Assembly: GCF_003268635.1 (NCBI RefSeq)
Contig: NZ_CP029639.1
Location: 1,685,501-1,749,500 of the forward strand
Length of the DNA: 64,000 nucleotides
Reading direction: 5' to 3'
Source: Paenibacillus sp. DCT19
GTDB lineage: Bacteria; Bacillota; Bacilli; Paenibacillales; Paenibacillaceae
Within the stretch, counting starts at the first letter, position 1, and every line of letters starts with the position of its first letter. The notes beneath the pieces were generated by a model that saw only the letters and a program-made list of their open reading frames with translations, searched no databases and was not told the DNA's origin. A program made the position numbers and the translations under genes. Positions 8,429 through 18,815 of this stretch are shown in pieces.

Positions 8429-10446
8429 TTGAAATTTGAGATGATACCCAAGGCGAGTTCTAATCGACATGCAGAAAAAAATTCCGAAATGAGTACGCGA
8501 GAGCATGCACCGATCATGCGAGAGAAATTATCTAGACTAGAAGACTCCACTGCAAAGGGAGTACTCGGATTACGGCGAAGACTGAAGCTCAATTATAAAG
8601 TGAAACGGGGCATATATGTTGCTTTTGATGCATCTGTCGTTATCGTGATGATGTTATTCATTGGATACATGTACATGGTGATCTATGGTGAACGTATGAT
8701 CCGAAGTCATCCTGTCATAACTTCCAAAATATCCTCAACGACCATTCTGAATTCAGAGGGAGCAGAAATAACCCGGCTACAAGCTGGTAAAAATGGCTAT
8801 GCAGTTCATGCCGACCTAAGCGAAATGCCGGATATTTTGAAGCAAGCTTTTCTAGCTACTGAGGATCGACGCTTCTATAAGCACGATGGATTGGACTACA
8901 TCGGTATTGGGAGAGCGGTGGTACAGGATGTGATTAACCTTGATCTGAGTCAGGGAGGAAGCTCTATTACGCAGCAGCTAGCCAGAAACCTATATCTGAA
9001 TGGAGACAAAACATGGGTGCGCAAATTGAATGAAATGTCCATCGCCATGGCGATAGAGAAAAAATATGCAAAGGATGACATTCTGGAGTCGTATCTGAAT
9101 CAGATTTACATGGGACAGGGGCAACATGGCGTAAAGGCAGCGGCTTGGCGTTATTTTGGCATTAAGGATCTGCGTCAATTAGAGCTTTGGCAGGTCGCCA
9201 CGCTAGCAGGGATTCCTAAAGGACCGTCCATCTATAATCCTATAGATGACGCAGGTTTATCCAAGGATCGCCGTGCGGTAGTGCTCACACTTATGCATGA
9301 ACAAGGAATAATTACGAGAAAACAAATGAAGGAAGCCCGCAAAGTGGATTATGTGCCTCCGGCTACTACAGCTTCAATGAATTCGTCTGCACCCCAGCCT
9401 GCTTACGCTTCTGCTATAGATGCGGTCATACAGGAGGCCTCGCAGTTAACTGGAAAAAGTGTAGCGGATATTCAATCTTCAGGCTGGGTCATTCATACTG
9501 GATTGAACAGTCGTGCCCAAGCAGCGATGGAAGAGGAGTTTCGCCAATCTACTCACTTCACAGATGACCGTGCCGATGAACGTGTTCAGGCAAGCATGGT
9601 CATTATCGATCAACGAAATGGAGAAGTGAAAGCGATGATGGGTGGACGCAGCCCTCAACGAGGTGACATGAATCGCGCCACTAGAGACGCCCGGCAGCCT
9701 GGCTCGGCATTTAAACCTATTATTGCGTATGGGCCAGCGCTGGAATCGGGGAAATTCAATGCAAACAGCATCTTACAGGACAAACGAGTGCGATATGGTA
9801 GCTATCAACCGAGTAATCTGGGAGGACGTTATCAAGGTTCAATCACGATGATTGAAGCACTCCGCAAGTCAGTGAATGCACCGGCAGTATGGTTGCTAAA
9901 CGAGACTGGGATGCAGCGTGCTCGCCAGTTTGCTGCGCATTTGGGAATTGAGCTGGGTCAAGAAGATCTTCATTTGTCGAGTGCTCTTGGGGGATTGCAT
10001 CAGGGGTATCTCCTTTGAAGATGGCTCAGGCTTACACCGTATTTGCGAACCAAGGAAGATTCAATACCGCACACCTTATTCGAGAAATTACCGATGCACA
10101 GGGACGGATCATATATGTACGTAAGGCTGAGAATAAGCAGGTCATTTCTCCCAATACAGCCAGCGTAATGACCACCATGCTACAGAATGTAGTTAGTCAG
10201 GGCACCGGAAGCAAGGCGCAATTACATGGATACCAGGTAGCGGGGAAAACAGGCACAACACAGGCTGCACTATCTGGCGTGAAGAAAGCAGCGAATAGGG
10301 ATCTATGGTTTGTAGGTTATACGAATAAGTGGACTGCAGCGGTGTGGATGGGGTTTGATCATACGGATGTAGAACATTATATGCAAGCGAGTAGTGGAGC
10401 AGCGGCGAATTTGTTTGCATCGGTCATGAAGCGTGCGTTGCCATAG
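8429..10446 (+). pseudogene. Class A penicillin-binding protein (PBP1A type), one frameshift
   Basis: After an N-terminal cytoplasmic region and one membrane anchor come the GT51 glycosyltransferase motifs EDRRFYKHDG, GGSSITQQLARN, KLNEMSIAMAIEKKY and ESYLNQIYMGQG. The transpeptidase motifs are SAFK (in RQPGSAFKPI), SVN (in RKSVNAPAVW) and KTGTT. The frame breaks at GGGG 10003-10006: the first part ends HQGYLL, and the second resumes at 10015 as KMAQAYTVFANQG. One more G gives HQGVSPLKMAQAY and about 672 residues. The TTG start at 8429 follows AAGGGGG and lies three bases after the previous stop. Confidence 0.9.
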
Positions 10447-10659
10447 AGAAATGCGAAGAGGTGAAGAGCTTTCTGGAAGAAAGCGAACTTTCGAGAATTG
10501 GTTTCTCCTGAAAGTACTCGAGCAGAAAGTTACATCAGGAGCATAAGCTTCGCCTGTATCCCTGAATTTTATCTGTTCAAACTAAAAGTGCGAGTTCAGC
10601 TGAAGACTTATTTGAACGACCTTTAAATCAATAATTTAGGGGGAACAGGCGACCTCTAA

Positions 10660-10713
10660 GAGGAGAACAATTTATCAACGGAGTGTTGAGCAGTAATGTT
10701 CCTGGTTTTTTTA
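10660..10713 (+). terminator. Possible terminator after the PBP gene
   Basis: AGGAGAACA can pair with TGTTCCT across a 33-base interior and is followed by seven T. The stem is short, so this is tentative. The rest of 10447-10761 shows only small hairpins. Confidence 0.35.
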
Positions 10714-10761
10714 TTGTAACAAATCTAACCTAACTAGGTTGTTGCTACAACATTGGTGCTT

Positions 10762-11219
10762 TTAGGATTTAGTTCGGAATAACTGTGGTGTACGTCGAAT
10801 CATCTGATTCAGCACCTCGGACAATACCAGTCCAACGGCGATGGCGCCGGATAACATGAGTGCTTTGGCGGCAAGCTCTACGGCGGCATTATAATCATTC
10901 TGCACAAAGCTACGCATCGCATTGTAGGCCAGTCCACCTGGTACGAGGGGATAATACCGGCTACACTGAAAATAATGACAGGTGAACGGAACATCCGGGA
11001 GAATAACTGACTGATCACACCAACTGCAATCGTGGCAGCAAGTGTAGCAGGAACTGCATCGGCTGCATACTCCAGCACCACATAAATGATCCAACCAATC
11101 ATACCGACAAAGCCACCGTGTAACAACATTCGCCGCGGGGCGTTGAAGATAATTCCAAACGCTGCCGAAGCAACAAAGCTGGTCAAGGCTTGCTCTATAA
11201 AATGAAGCATCATCTGCAC
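10762..11219 (-). pseudogene. ThrE-like threonine/serine exporter, small subunit (ThrE_2 type), one frameshift
   Basis: The minus-strand protein starts MQMMLHFIEQALTSFVASAAFGIIFNAPRR and is hydrophobic throughout. The frame breaks at the run 10947-10950. Adding one G on the + strand joins SVAGIIP to LVPGGLAYNAMRSF and the C-terminal membrane segment. The joined protein is about 150 residues, usual for the ThrE_2 half. It lies just after the larger half, matching the two-gene arrangement common in Firmicutes. Confidence 0.8.
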
Positions 11220-11228
11220 TCCTTCGTC

Positions 11229-12055
11229 TTACATAAAAAGTGAAAATACAACGGCTATACCGGTGCCGATGGCAAACGCGGTTAGAAATGCCTCGGCTCC
11301 CTTAGATAACCCAGACACGAGATGACCCGCCATTAAATCCCGGACAGCGTTGGTGATAAGTAATCCAGGTACGAGCGGCATGACAGAGCCGATAATGATT
11401 TTGTCCAACTCGTGGCCTAAGCCAAGATAGACCAGCAACAGTGCCAGTATACCGATCAAAAATGAAGCCGTTAGCTCGGCAAAGAATTTGACCAGCACCA
11501 GTCGGTGAAAGGCAATCACTGCTGCATAACCGGTGCCGCCGCAGATCAGTGCGGGATAAAATCACTCCAGCCTCCGCCAAACATAATCGTAAAACAGCCG
11601 CTAGATAATGCAGCAGCCGTAAGCTGCACGGCAAAGGAGTACGAGGAGGGCTGTCCTTCGATTTGTTGTAACAATCCGTAGGCATCGATGGCAGATAACT
11701 CACCTTGCCCAATTCGCCGTGATATGGCATTCACCTCGGATACCTTGTGCAGATCCGTTGTTCGTTCGGAAATGCGAATGAGTTTGGCCGGTTCAGTTGC
11801 ATCCACTGAGAAAAAAATGCCTGTAGGCACAACATAACTATGCGAATGGGGTAATCCAAGCGCAGCAGCCATACGTTTCATCGTATCTTCTACACGGTAA
11901 GTTTCCCCACCGCTCTGTAGCATGATTTTTCCTGCGAGCAGACAAGTGGCAATCACGCGCGATTGTTCTGATGCTGCTGTACTATTCCCCGCCAATTCCG
12001 TCTCAGGCTGAGGGATGGGGGGAGGGTCATGCGGTATGTATTTCAACCGGATCAT
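11229..12055 (-). pseudogene. ThrE-like threonine/serine exporter, large subunit, one frameshift
   Basis: Residues 1-165 hold the conserved cytoplasmic region (CLLAGKIMLQSGGETYRVEDTM, HSYVVPTGIFFS) and the first membrane helices, ending FGGGWSDFIPH. The remainder, in another frame from 11519, is membrane-spanning (PLVPGLLITNAVRDLMAGH). One additional G at 11553-11555 (+ strand) joins them as DFIPALICGGTGYAAVIAFHRL. It works with the small subunit to export amino acids through the cytoplasmic membrane. Confidence 0.82.
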
Positions 12056-12189
12056 ACTCCGTTTCTTATAAGATAGGGCTTAAGCCGACACCATTGTATC
12101 ATATTTCACACGAGAGGACGGAAACATACTGCACGAATGGGTGAACACCTTTATAAGCAGCACGAATTTACACGATAAACTAATGGAAA

Positions 12190-12226
12190 GGCTCCGCTTC
12201 AATACCCGTAGGGCCGAAACGGAGCC
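12190..12226 (-). terminator. Terminator-like hairpin after the 12283 gene
   Basis: GGCTCCG and CGGAGCC form the arms around a 22-base interior. On the minus strand it is followed by a short T stretch (TTTCC). Confidence 0.5.
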
Positions 12227-12282
12227 ATGTTAAACTTTGAACATGAATTCAAATTACAGATGAAACTTCAAAAGTTGAACTG

Positions 12283-12588
12283 TTACATCAACAAAGTAAT
12301 GACTAACAGCTCATACAGCACTAATGGCAAAATCGTTGGGCCAAACAAAGCTCGTGGCTCAGGATAGCCATGCATCGGCGTAACTTGAAGATATAATATC
12401 CCCCGGTCTGCGCTAATGACAACACCTTCCCATACTTGACCGTCGATATTCTGAACTTGAACCTTCTTACCAATATGTTGCCGAGCTGTATGATGAATCA
12501 TATTCCGCACGCTGTGTACGGATTGAAGCATAGGTGTATTCGCCTGATAGACGACGCGTGTCGACGGTGTAGATGTAGACTCAGACAT
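12283..12588 (-). CDS. Conserved-looking hypothetical protein
   Basis: A 101-residue protein. The middle (HIGKKVQVQNIDGQVWEGVVISADRG) reads like a small beta-barrel or SH3-like segment, and the last 20 residues are hydrophobic. It has no signal peptide. I do not recognise a family. ATG 12588 is chosen because it sits nine bases after AAGGAAGGG; an upstream TTG abuts that site. Confidence 0.65.
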   Translation of the reverse strand: MSESTSTPSTRVVYQANTPMLQSVHSVRNMIHHTARQHIGKKVQVQNIDGQVWEGVVISADRGILYLQVTPMHGYPEPRALFGPTILPLVLYELLVITLLM

Positions 12589-12778
12589 GATGCACAACCC
12601 TTCCTTCGAGTAAACTTCTTACTTCAAGGTATGCACCTGCCTATAAAAGGTGACTACACCAGCATTATTCCATAAATACGCCAACGGAGAGGTCAAGATA
12701 GGTGCTCCCATCTTCACAGATCATCAATGCAATGACTTCCGATGAAGTAGCTAAGTTTCTAGATCAGTATCAATGAAC

Positions 12779-14098
12779 CTATGGATTCACCGGAATATCA
12801 ACTGAGAACGGTGATGGGCTTAGTACCGGGTATGAGAATAACTCCATATCCAGAGCGCCTTGGGCAGAAGCACCATTCTCGATGGTAATAGATGCTTCAG
12901 CATCGGACGGATACCAGCTAACTCCTTTAATCTCAAACGCCTTTCCTTTGTTATCCTTAATATTGGTAAATGACAAACCTGAGTTGGCATTCTCAGAATC
13001 TGTAATATTGAAGTGCAGTATCATATCATTACCTTTAATTTCTTTCTTAAGGAATTTCAAATTCTGTGGACCACCCTCGATCTTACCCGATGTTGGATCA
13101 ATTTGAATGTGCAGTTTATCTTTGTCCACGGCTCTAATCCCAGACGCATGTAAGGTCAGTTTTTTTGGAATAGAGAAATACATACTTTCGAAGAAAGCAG
13201 ACATCCCATCCTCGGGAAGCGATGCTTCTTTTGTTGTCCATACTCTACCTTGCTCATCCACGAGCTGTAGATCATCAATGCCAAATATCTTTTTGGTATT
13301 CTTCGGATCATAGGTCATGTCCAGCACAAGCCGAGTTGGATATAACGTAGCTTGGTTTACATTAATTTGCTGACCATCTACAACTAAGGTTTCGTTAACA
13401 GGGATAACCCTTTTCATGCCTTGGGTTAAGCTGTGATCGACGGGAAATGTAATTCTCCACTCGTTTGCGTCAGCTTCTTTTCTTTCTTTAAACACTACGG
13501 TTAACTCTCGTGGAGGTAGAGATTCGGTAAAGGAAACATTGATCATATTCTCATAGATATCCTCGTCTGATGTTGGATTAGGGTACGAATAACTAAATCC
13601 AACGGGAAGATCCTCACCGTTTTTATCTAATAATTTGATATCGTACATATGGTTATCTGGGCTTTGAATGCCTTTCATCGTATAGAAAATAACCATGCGT
13701 GACTCATCCGTAATAATCCCTTCAATAGTCACAGAAGAACCATTATGCTCGTCAGTGATACCCACCTTCTGTAATAGGGATTGATCGATTGCCATCATCA
13801 GTCCTTTGTCCTGACGAATAAGACTCACAATTCCATCCATACCGGGCAATTGCTCTACGAACGAAGCAAAAGCAGGGGACACCCGGATACACCCGGTAAA
13901 AATAAGAATGATCACAGCGGCTGACACGGAGCTCATTTTCCAGCGAAGCCGGGATTTACGCTGGCGCGTAGCTTTACGAATGCCAGCTTGCACAGCCTGC
14001 TGCGTGGCGGCTTCGGGTACGGACAGGGCATCATATTCTAATTTGCGACGATGAAGTCGTTCTTCAAGGTCTTCTACAGGGTTCATTTCATCAGACAT
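12779..14098 (-). CDS. DUF4179 anti-sigma-type membrane protein
   Basis: A 439-residue protein with a cytoplasmic N-terminus of about 52 residues, one membrane segment (VSAAVIILIFTGCIRVSPAFA) and a large extracellular beta-rich region. The order matches DUF4179 proteins encoded beside ECF sigma factors, where the short N-terminal part is thought to bind sigma. It starts one base after the sigma gene stop, so they form an operon. Confidence 0.82.
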   Translation of the reverse strand: MSDEMNPVEDLEERLHRRKLEYDALSVPEAATQQAVQAGIRKATRQRKSRLRWKMSSVSAAVIILIFTGCIRVSPAFASFVEQLPGMDGIVSLIRQDKGLMMAIDQSLLQKVGITDEHNGSSVTIEGIITDESRMVIFYTMKGIQSPDNHMYDIKLLDKNGEDLPVGFSYSYPNPTSDEDIYENMINVSFTESLPPRELTVVFKERKEADANEWRITFPVDHSLTQGMKRVIPVNETLVVDGQQINVNQATLYPTRLVLDMTYDPKNTKKIFGIDDLQLVDEQGRVWTTKEASLPEDGMSAFFESMYFSIPKKLTLHASGIRAVDKDKLHIQIDPTSGKIEGGPQNLKFLKKEIKGNDMILHFNITDSENANSGLSFTNIKDNKGKAFEIKGVSWYPSDAEASITIENGASAQGALDMELFSYPVLSPSPFSVDIPVNP

Positions 14099-14099
14099 A

Positions 14100-14546
14100 T
14101 TATGTATCTCCTTTCGTTCCTAGTTGGTCACGGAGCTGCCCGAGTGCTCGATGCAGTCGTGATTTTACGGTGCCAGTCGGAATTTCAAGAATTTCTGCAA
14201 CTTCTGTTAACGAGAAACCTTCAAAATAACTCAGGATAATAATCTGTTTGCAATCTCGATCCAATGAAGATACGGCAGCAGCCAAGTCAGGGTCTTCGGG
14301 TTGATCCCAGCTACTGGATTCCTGAATATCGGTAATCTGGCTGAATCGGCTTTTGCGTTTGCGTTCATCGGCACAATAATTGAGGAGAATGCGGATTAAC
14401 CAGGTGCCGAAGTAGGACGGCTCTTTTAACTTTTTGACCTTGCGAAAGGCTCTATAGGTGGATTCCTGTATCGCTTCCAGTGCATCGGCTTCGTTATGCA
14501 GATACGCATAGGCGATTCGATATAATCGGCTCTGATGCATTTCCAT
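14100..14546 (-). CDS. ECF-type RNA polymerase sigma factor
   Basis: Region 2 is visible as YRIAYAYLHNEADALEAIQES and FGTWLIRILLNYC; region 4 as IIILSYFEGFSLTEVAEIL and GTVKSRLHRALGQLR. Clear homology continues upstream of the first ATG in the same frame (DPAELTVAAQQGDAEAFAVL, back to 14606). The properly spaced ATG at 14610, after AAAGGAGGAG, is out of frame with it. Two extra G on the + strand near 14606 would give MSDPAELTV. The true start is therefore probably 14610 with a local sequence defect. Confidence 0.88.
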   Translation of the reverse strand: MEMHQSRLYRIAYAYLHNEADALEAIQESTYRAFRKVKKLKEPSYFGTWLIRILLNYCADERKRKSRFSQITDIQESSSWDQPEDPDLAAAVSSLDRDCKQIIILSYFEGFSLTEVAEILEIPTGTVKSRLHRALGQLRDQLGTKGDT

Positions 14547-14724
14547 TAAGACTGCAAAAGCTTCGGCATCCCCTTGTTGTGCGGCAACGGTAAGCTCGGC
14601 AGGGTCACATGGCTCCTCCTTTCGTGGGTGTATTGCGTATTAGACGGCGCAGATCGCCAAACGGTTCTTGAATTTTCCAAAAAAATATTAATTCGTTTGA
14701 TTGAGCCGTTCGCTCAAAATAAAT

Positions 14725-14767
14725 AACCGCTAAACTCCATGACACAGCTAAGGAGCCTAGCGGTTAA
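14725..14767 (-). terminator. Terminator after the ankyrin gene
   Basis: TAACCGCTA and TAGCGGTTA form the outer stem, with CTCC/GGAG pairing inside. On the minus strand a T-rich stretch (TTTATTTT) follows. Confidence 0.7.
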
Positions 14768-14794
14768 ACGGGTTTCGACATATGTGAGTAACAA

Positions 14795-15319
14795 TTAGGA
14801 CTTTGCTGCAAGGGCATCTCTCAGACATTTAGCTGTTGAAGGATTGCCTTTGTTCAGTGCAATATCCAGCGCGGTCTGTCCTGCATCGGAGAGGGCTGAT
14901 GGATCAGCTCCATGCTGTAGGAGAAGCTGAATCAGTTCTGCTTGATCGGTATGGAACGCAGCAGAGTGAAGAGCATTCTGACCGTCACTATCAAGGATAT
15001 TCGTCGATGCACCGTGTTCTAGTAATAAACGGACAACCTCCACCGACCGTTCCCCTGCAAGTGCGGCGTGCAGGGCAGTATTGGACGGGATAAATGAGAT
15101 TTTTGAATGAGAAACAACGTTAACATCTGCTCCATGCGCTAGAAGAATACGCACCGCTTCGGCTTGTCCATAATGCGCGGCGTACCCAAGCGGGGTGAGC
15201 CCATCATTGTTTTCCGTATTGGCGAGATCAGGCAGAGAGGCGAGTAATGTTTTTATTTTGACAACATCCCCGTTCTGACTAGCTTTAAATAGTTCGTTAA
15301 TCTGTTCTTCATGTTCCAA
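14795..15319 (-). CDS. Ankyrin-repeat protein
   Basis: About 174 residues with four to five ankyrin repeats: DGLTPLGYAAHYGQAEAVRILLAHGADVN, the TALHAALAGERSVEVVRLLLEHGA block, QNALHSAAFHTDQAELIQLLLQHGAD and QTALDIALNKG. It is soluble and likely binds a protein partner. TTG 15319 lies eight bases after GGAGG. An upstream TTG at 15334 abuts the stop of the preceding gene. No ATG is available in frame. Confidence 0.85.
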   Translation of the reverse strand: MEHEEQINELFKASQNGDVVKIKTLLASLPDLANTENNDGLTPLGYAAHYGQAEAVRILLAHGADVNVVSHSKISFIPSNTALHAALAGERSVEVVRLLLEHGASTNILDSDGQNALHSAAFHTDQAELIQLLLQHGADPSALSDAGQTALDIALNKGNPSTAKCLRDALAAKS

Positions 15320-15334
15320 GTGGCAGGCCTCCAA

Positions 15335-16447
15335 TCATTCTCCGAAATACATTTTCTTCACAGCATCAAGACCAGGAACAGCGAAGCAAGCGAGTGGAGA
15401 TGGTAGATCATCCAGCGGGAACCATCCGATCTCACCGATGGCTCCGCCTTCTTCAAGATTCCGAGCGATACCTCCAATAATCCGTGTGGAGTAGAGAAGA
15501 GAAATCCAATGCTCCTGCTGGTCAGGCTGAATCGTCTCTGCTGTGCAGAGCAATCGGTCGATGGCGATATCTAGATTGACTTCTTCCTTAATCTCCCGAA
15601 TAACTGCTGTTTCAGCAGACTCGTAAGGGTCGATTTTACCTCCGGGTATGCTCCAGGTGAATTGCTCTGGTTCACGGTTGCGCCAGACAAGTAGTACTTC
15701 TCTACGATCATTAACAATGACCGCACCTACGCCAATGCGAGGTTGAACAGTGGCGTTTTCACTCGTAGTGGACAGGGAGGGCTCGGATGCATCACCAGAA
15801 CCAGAAGTAGAGACGGAGGCAGCGCGTTGAAATTGATCTATGTTAACTGACGTTTCGTTTGAGACATTCGCACGAGTAGACTGAAAAGATAGGGGCAGTT
15901 CCGTCTGTCTTGACCATTCCTCTGCAAGGATACTCATAGAGATGAGGTCATAGTGCCTTCCATCTCGTAATACGGCTGAACACTGACGTCCTTCTACCTG
16001 AAATCCAGCTTTTAGATATGCCTGCATGGCAGACTCGTTATACTCAATCACTTCCAGTGCAATCCGGTTCAGATTCAATTCATGGAAGCCATAACGCATG
16101 ATCAGGGCAAGCGCATCACTACCGTAGCCTTTGCCACGATCCTTCGCATCGCCGATAGCAATGGCCAGACGCGCGGAGCGATTATTCCATTCGATTCGGT
16201 AGAGAGCGGTGAAGCCAATATATCGATTATCCTCTAGCGTACGCAAGGAAAACTCAAATCCATTATCTCTGCGGACAGAAGAAGAACCTGTTTCATCCGG
16301 CGTTAGCGGTACTGCAATGTCTGTATCTAGATTACGTAGATAGCCATAATCGTCTGTGAAACGGGATAACCGCATACAATCTTCCGGGCAGGGTGCTGCC
16401 AGTCGAACCTTGGAGCCTTGAAAATGATTAAAATGAAGTGGAGCCAT
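15335..16447 (-). CDS. GNAT acetyltransferase fused to a Nudix hydrolase
   Basis: Residues about 10-180 are a GNAT domain of the RimJ type (RLAIAIGDAKDRGKGYGSDALAL, NLNRIALEVIEYNESAMQAYLKAGF). A serine-rich linker of about 50 residues follows. Residues about 235-370 are a Nudix domain with the box GGKIDPYESAETAVIREIKEEVNLD, matching the pattern GX5EX7REUXEEXGU except that the final G is replaced. Substrates are unknown. The ankyrin gene follows directly, so they are probably cotranscribed. Confidence 0.9.
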   Translation of the reverse strand: MAPLHFNHFQGSKVRLAAPCPEDCMRLSRFTDDYGYLRNLDTDIAVPLTPDETGSSSVRRDNGFEFSLRTLEDNRYIGFTALYRIEWNNRSARLAIAIGDAKDRGKGYGSDALALIMRYGFHELNLNRIALEVIEYNESAMQAYLKAGFQVEGRQCSAVLRDGRHYDLISMSILAEEWSRQTELPLSFQSTRANVSNETSVNIDQFQRAASVSTSGSGDASEPSLSTTSENATVQPRIGVGAVIVNDRREVLLVWRNREPEQFTWSIPGGKIDPYESAETAVIREIKEEVNLDIAIDRLLCTAETIQPDQQEHWISLLYSTRIIGGIARNLEEGGAIGEIGWFPLDDLPSPLACFAVPGLDAVKKMYFGE

Positions 16448-16613
16448 GTTGCACCTCTTTTATCGATATGAAATCGTTCATTAGTTATCATTATACTACG
16501 AATGAGCCCAGATCCGAAAAATGGAATACCTGATTCACAATTCAATTCAATAATCCGTTCGTTTTGCGAGTATGTGCTTATTCGCGGTTATGTACTTGCT
16601 ATGCCAAATAAAA

Positions 16614-16636
16614 AAAAGCAGCCTACGGGCTGCGGA
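16614..16636 (-). terminator. Terminator after flgB
   Basis: On the minus strand GCAGCCC-GTA-GGCTGC is followed by eight T, just beyond the flgB stop. Confidence 0.85.
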
Positions 16637-16644
16637 GTCTTGCG

Positions 16645-17052
16645 TTATTTCAGATCATTTAGAAGGTTCTTTATCTTTTTATAGTGTCCACTTACTCGAT
16701 CGACCATGTAATTGTACATCAATTGATTCTCCGCAAGATTCGACATTTCCTTGTCAATGTCAACGTTATTGCCGTTGTTGTTCATCGTTGTGTTGTTGTC
16801 CTCTACAATGCGGTAGGGTACGACAGGACCAGGAGTGCTAACTGGAAAATGTTTCGGATGAGTCCGGTGTAAATCCAAATTATCTGTGTTGCCTTGCTCA
16901 ACGATGCGTCTGAGTTCTTCTTGGAACTCTACCGACTTCTTCTTATAATTCGGTGTGTCCGCATTGGCAATGTTGTTAGCAGTTACATTATGCCGGGTGG
17001 TTAATACTTGTAACAGCGATTCGTTACGCTTGGAAGTGTTCGTTTCGATCAC
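16645..17052 (-). CDS. flgB: Flagellar basal-body rod protein FlgB
   Basis: A 135-residue rod protein with the N-terminal signature RHNVTANNIANADTPNYKKKSVEFQEEL and a C-terminal region DKEMSNLAENQLMYNYMVDRVSGHYK typical of FlgB. It forms part of the proximal rod of the flagellum. It starts with GTG after AAGGAG. No other flagellar gene is adjacent, whereas flgB normally leads the fla/che operon, so this is a detached or second copy. Confidence 0.9.
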   Translation of the reverse strand: MIETNTSKRNESLLQVLTTRHNVTANNIANADTPNYKKKSVEFQEELRRIVEQGNTDNLDLHRTHPKHFPVSTPGPVVPYRIVEDNNTTMNNNGNNVDIDKEMSNLAENQLMYNYMVDRVSGHYKKIKNLLNDLK

Positions 17053-17134
17053 GGCTCATTCTCCTTCACTGCAAAGTAATACCGTTACTCCTATAATAAG
17101 AAAATATGTTGCGTCATGTCAACAAATGACGAAA

Positions 17135-17196
17135 AGACAAGCGTATGCCAAAGGCTCTCACGAAGTGAAGAACCTTACTGGCATGACTGCTTGTCT
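17135..17196. other. Intergenic inverted repeat
   Basis: AGACAAGC (17135-17142) pairs with GCTTGTCT (17189-17196), and TATGCCA pairs with TGGCAT further in. No T run follows. It lies in the flgB upstream region and its function is unknown. Confidence 0.5.
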
Positions 17197-17314
17197 GTAA
17201 ATAGTACTTTTAACGTTGATTAATGGGTTACATAGATTGTTACCGCAACGACGCTAGGAATGTTGTATTTTCGCACCGTATGCAGTCCCAGCACGCATTG
17301 TCCCACCTTATGAC

Positions 17315-17335
17315 AAAGGTGTCAGTCACCTTTGA
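17315..17335 (-). terminator. Possible terminator after speD
   Basis: AAAGGTG-TCAGT-CACCTTT is a compact hairpin eight bases beyond the speD stop. The following T run is poor. Confidence 0.45.
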
Positions 17336-17342
17336 AGTTCAG

Positions 17343-18161
17343 TCATGGAGTAGGACGGTTAATGTTTTTGCCATAATAGATCTCGTCCATTTCCAGCTTC
17401 AGCCACTCCGTAATTTCATGTTGTTCTGCCTTGCTCAGCTTATCCTTGGTGTACCCAAAGAGATAGTTATCCAGATCGAATTCCCGGAGCTTACACTTGG
17501 TGTGGAAAATGTTCTCCTGATAGACGTTCACATCAATCATATCAAAGCTGCTCTTAATCTCATCCGGAATGTAATTCTGGATGGAACCAATCTCATGATC
17601 GATGAACAGCTTGCGTCCACTTGTATCACGAGTAAATCCACGCACACGGTAATCCATCGTCATAATGTCTGTGTCGAAGGAATGAATGAGATAGTTCAGC
17701 GCTTTGAGGGGCGAGATTTCCCCGCAAGTGGACACGTCTATATCGGCACGGAACGTACTAATTCCTTCGCTTGGATGAAATTCCGGGTACGTATGAACCG
17801 TAATATGGCTTTTATCCAGCTGCATCACGACGTTATCGGGCAACGGCCCGGGGGATTCATCGAACGATTCCTCCGGAATTTCCACGATCGGCCCTTCGGA
17901 TACGAGCATGGTTACACTAGCGCCTTGTGGAACGTAATCTTGCTGCGCCACATTCAGAACGTGTGCACCAATAATGTCGGATACATTTCTGAGAATTTTG
18001 CTTAATCGAGCCGCATTATACTGTTCATCAATATATTCAATATAAGCCTCACGTTCATCTTTGGTTTTGGTGTAACAGATATCGTACATGTTAAAGCTCA
18101 GCGATTTGGTCAGGTTGTTGAATCCGTGCAGTTGAATGCGCTGCTCGGGAGTTAATGTCAT
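17343..18161 (-). CDS. speD: S-adenosylmethionine decarboxylase proenzyme
   Basis: A 272-residue proenzyme of the long bacterial SpeD type. The self-cleavage region is [15 protein letters not shown], whose Ser becomes the pyruvoyl group; the [19 protein letters not shown] block contains the catalytic Cys. It makes decarboxylated AdoMet, the aminopropyl donor for spermidine. It stands alone rather than beside speE. A good AAAGGGGA site precedes the ATG. Confidence 0.95.
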   Translation of the reverse strand: MTLTPEQRIQLHGFNNLTKSLSFNMYDICYTKTKDEREAYIEYIDEQYNAARLSKILRNVSDIIGAHVLNVAQQDYVPQGASVTMLVSEGPIVEIPEESFDESPGPLPDNVVMQLDKSHITVHTYPEFHPSEGISTFRADIDVSTCGEISPLKALNYLIHSFDTDIMTMDYRVRGFTRDTSGRKLFIDHEIGSIQNYIPDEIKSSFDMIDVNVYQENIFHTKCKLREFDLDNYLFGYTKDKLSKAEQHEITEWLKLEMDEIYYGKNINRPTP

Positions 18162-18442
18162 GGCTGCAGTTCCCCTTTATCCATACGACATAGTAATCGC
18201 AGTTTTAATACTACTTATACCCATATTGCTGCCAAAAAAACATGAGTAAGCCATTCAAGGCTTTTACAGCCTGGCATGACTACGACAGATACCCTAGTAA
18301 CCCGGTTCGTTGCTTCACAGTATCTAATTCTCTTTTTTTACATTCATCCATTCCTTTGGTAATATTAACCTTTTGATTGTGAAACGTGATTCTTGATGGA
18401 GATGTACGAGGCGATTACTGATGAAGAGGAGGGCTATGCCAC

Positions 18443-18781
18443 ATGGAATTCAGCTTAGGGAGCGTTACTATTGTTCTCCCACCATTACTCATTTCAATGA
18501 TCATGGTCATTATTATATTCCTGTTAGTAAGATGGAGCAGACAATTAGAAACAAGACGTTTTACCATTTTCTTTTACTTTTGGATCAGTACGTTTACTAC
18601 ACCAATCTATTCTCATGCTACAACCGAAGGCTTCTTTCAGTTATCGCTACCTATGGGATTTCTATTGATCTTATTATATTTGTCTGGGGGTAACAGCAGA
18701 TACCATCCGTCTAAAATGAAAGCGAGTCTATTAGGACTCTCTGTAGCGCTATACCAGTTAATTCTTCAATATTTCGGATAG
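18443..18781 (+). CDS. Small membrane protein
   Basis: 112 residues with about four hydrophobic segments (residues 8-30, 41-55, 68-83 and 95-110). No family is recognised. A GGAGGG site lies upstream. It is followed 34 bp later by a second small membrane protein, probably in one operon. Confidence 0.6.
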   Translation: MEFSLGSVTIVLPPLLISMIMVIIIFLLVRWSRQLETRRFTIFFYFWISTFTTPIYSHATTEGFFQLSLPMGFLLILLYLSGGNSRYHPSKMKASLLGLSVALYQLILQYFG

Positions 18782-18815
18782 ATAGATGAATCAGGATAAA
18801 TAGGAGATGAGGGGA

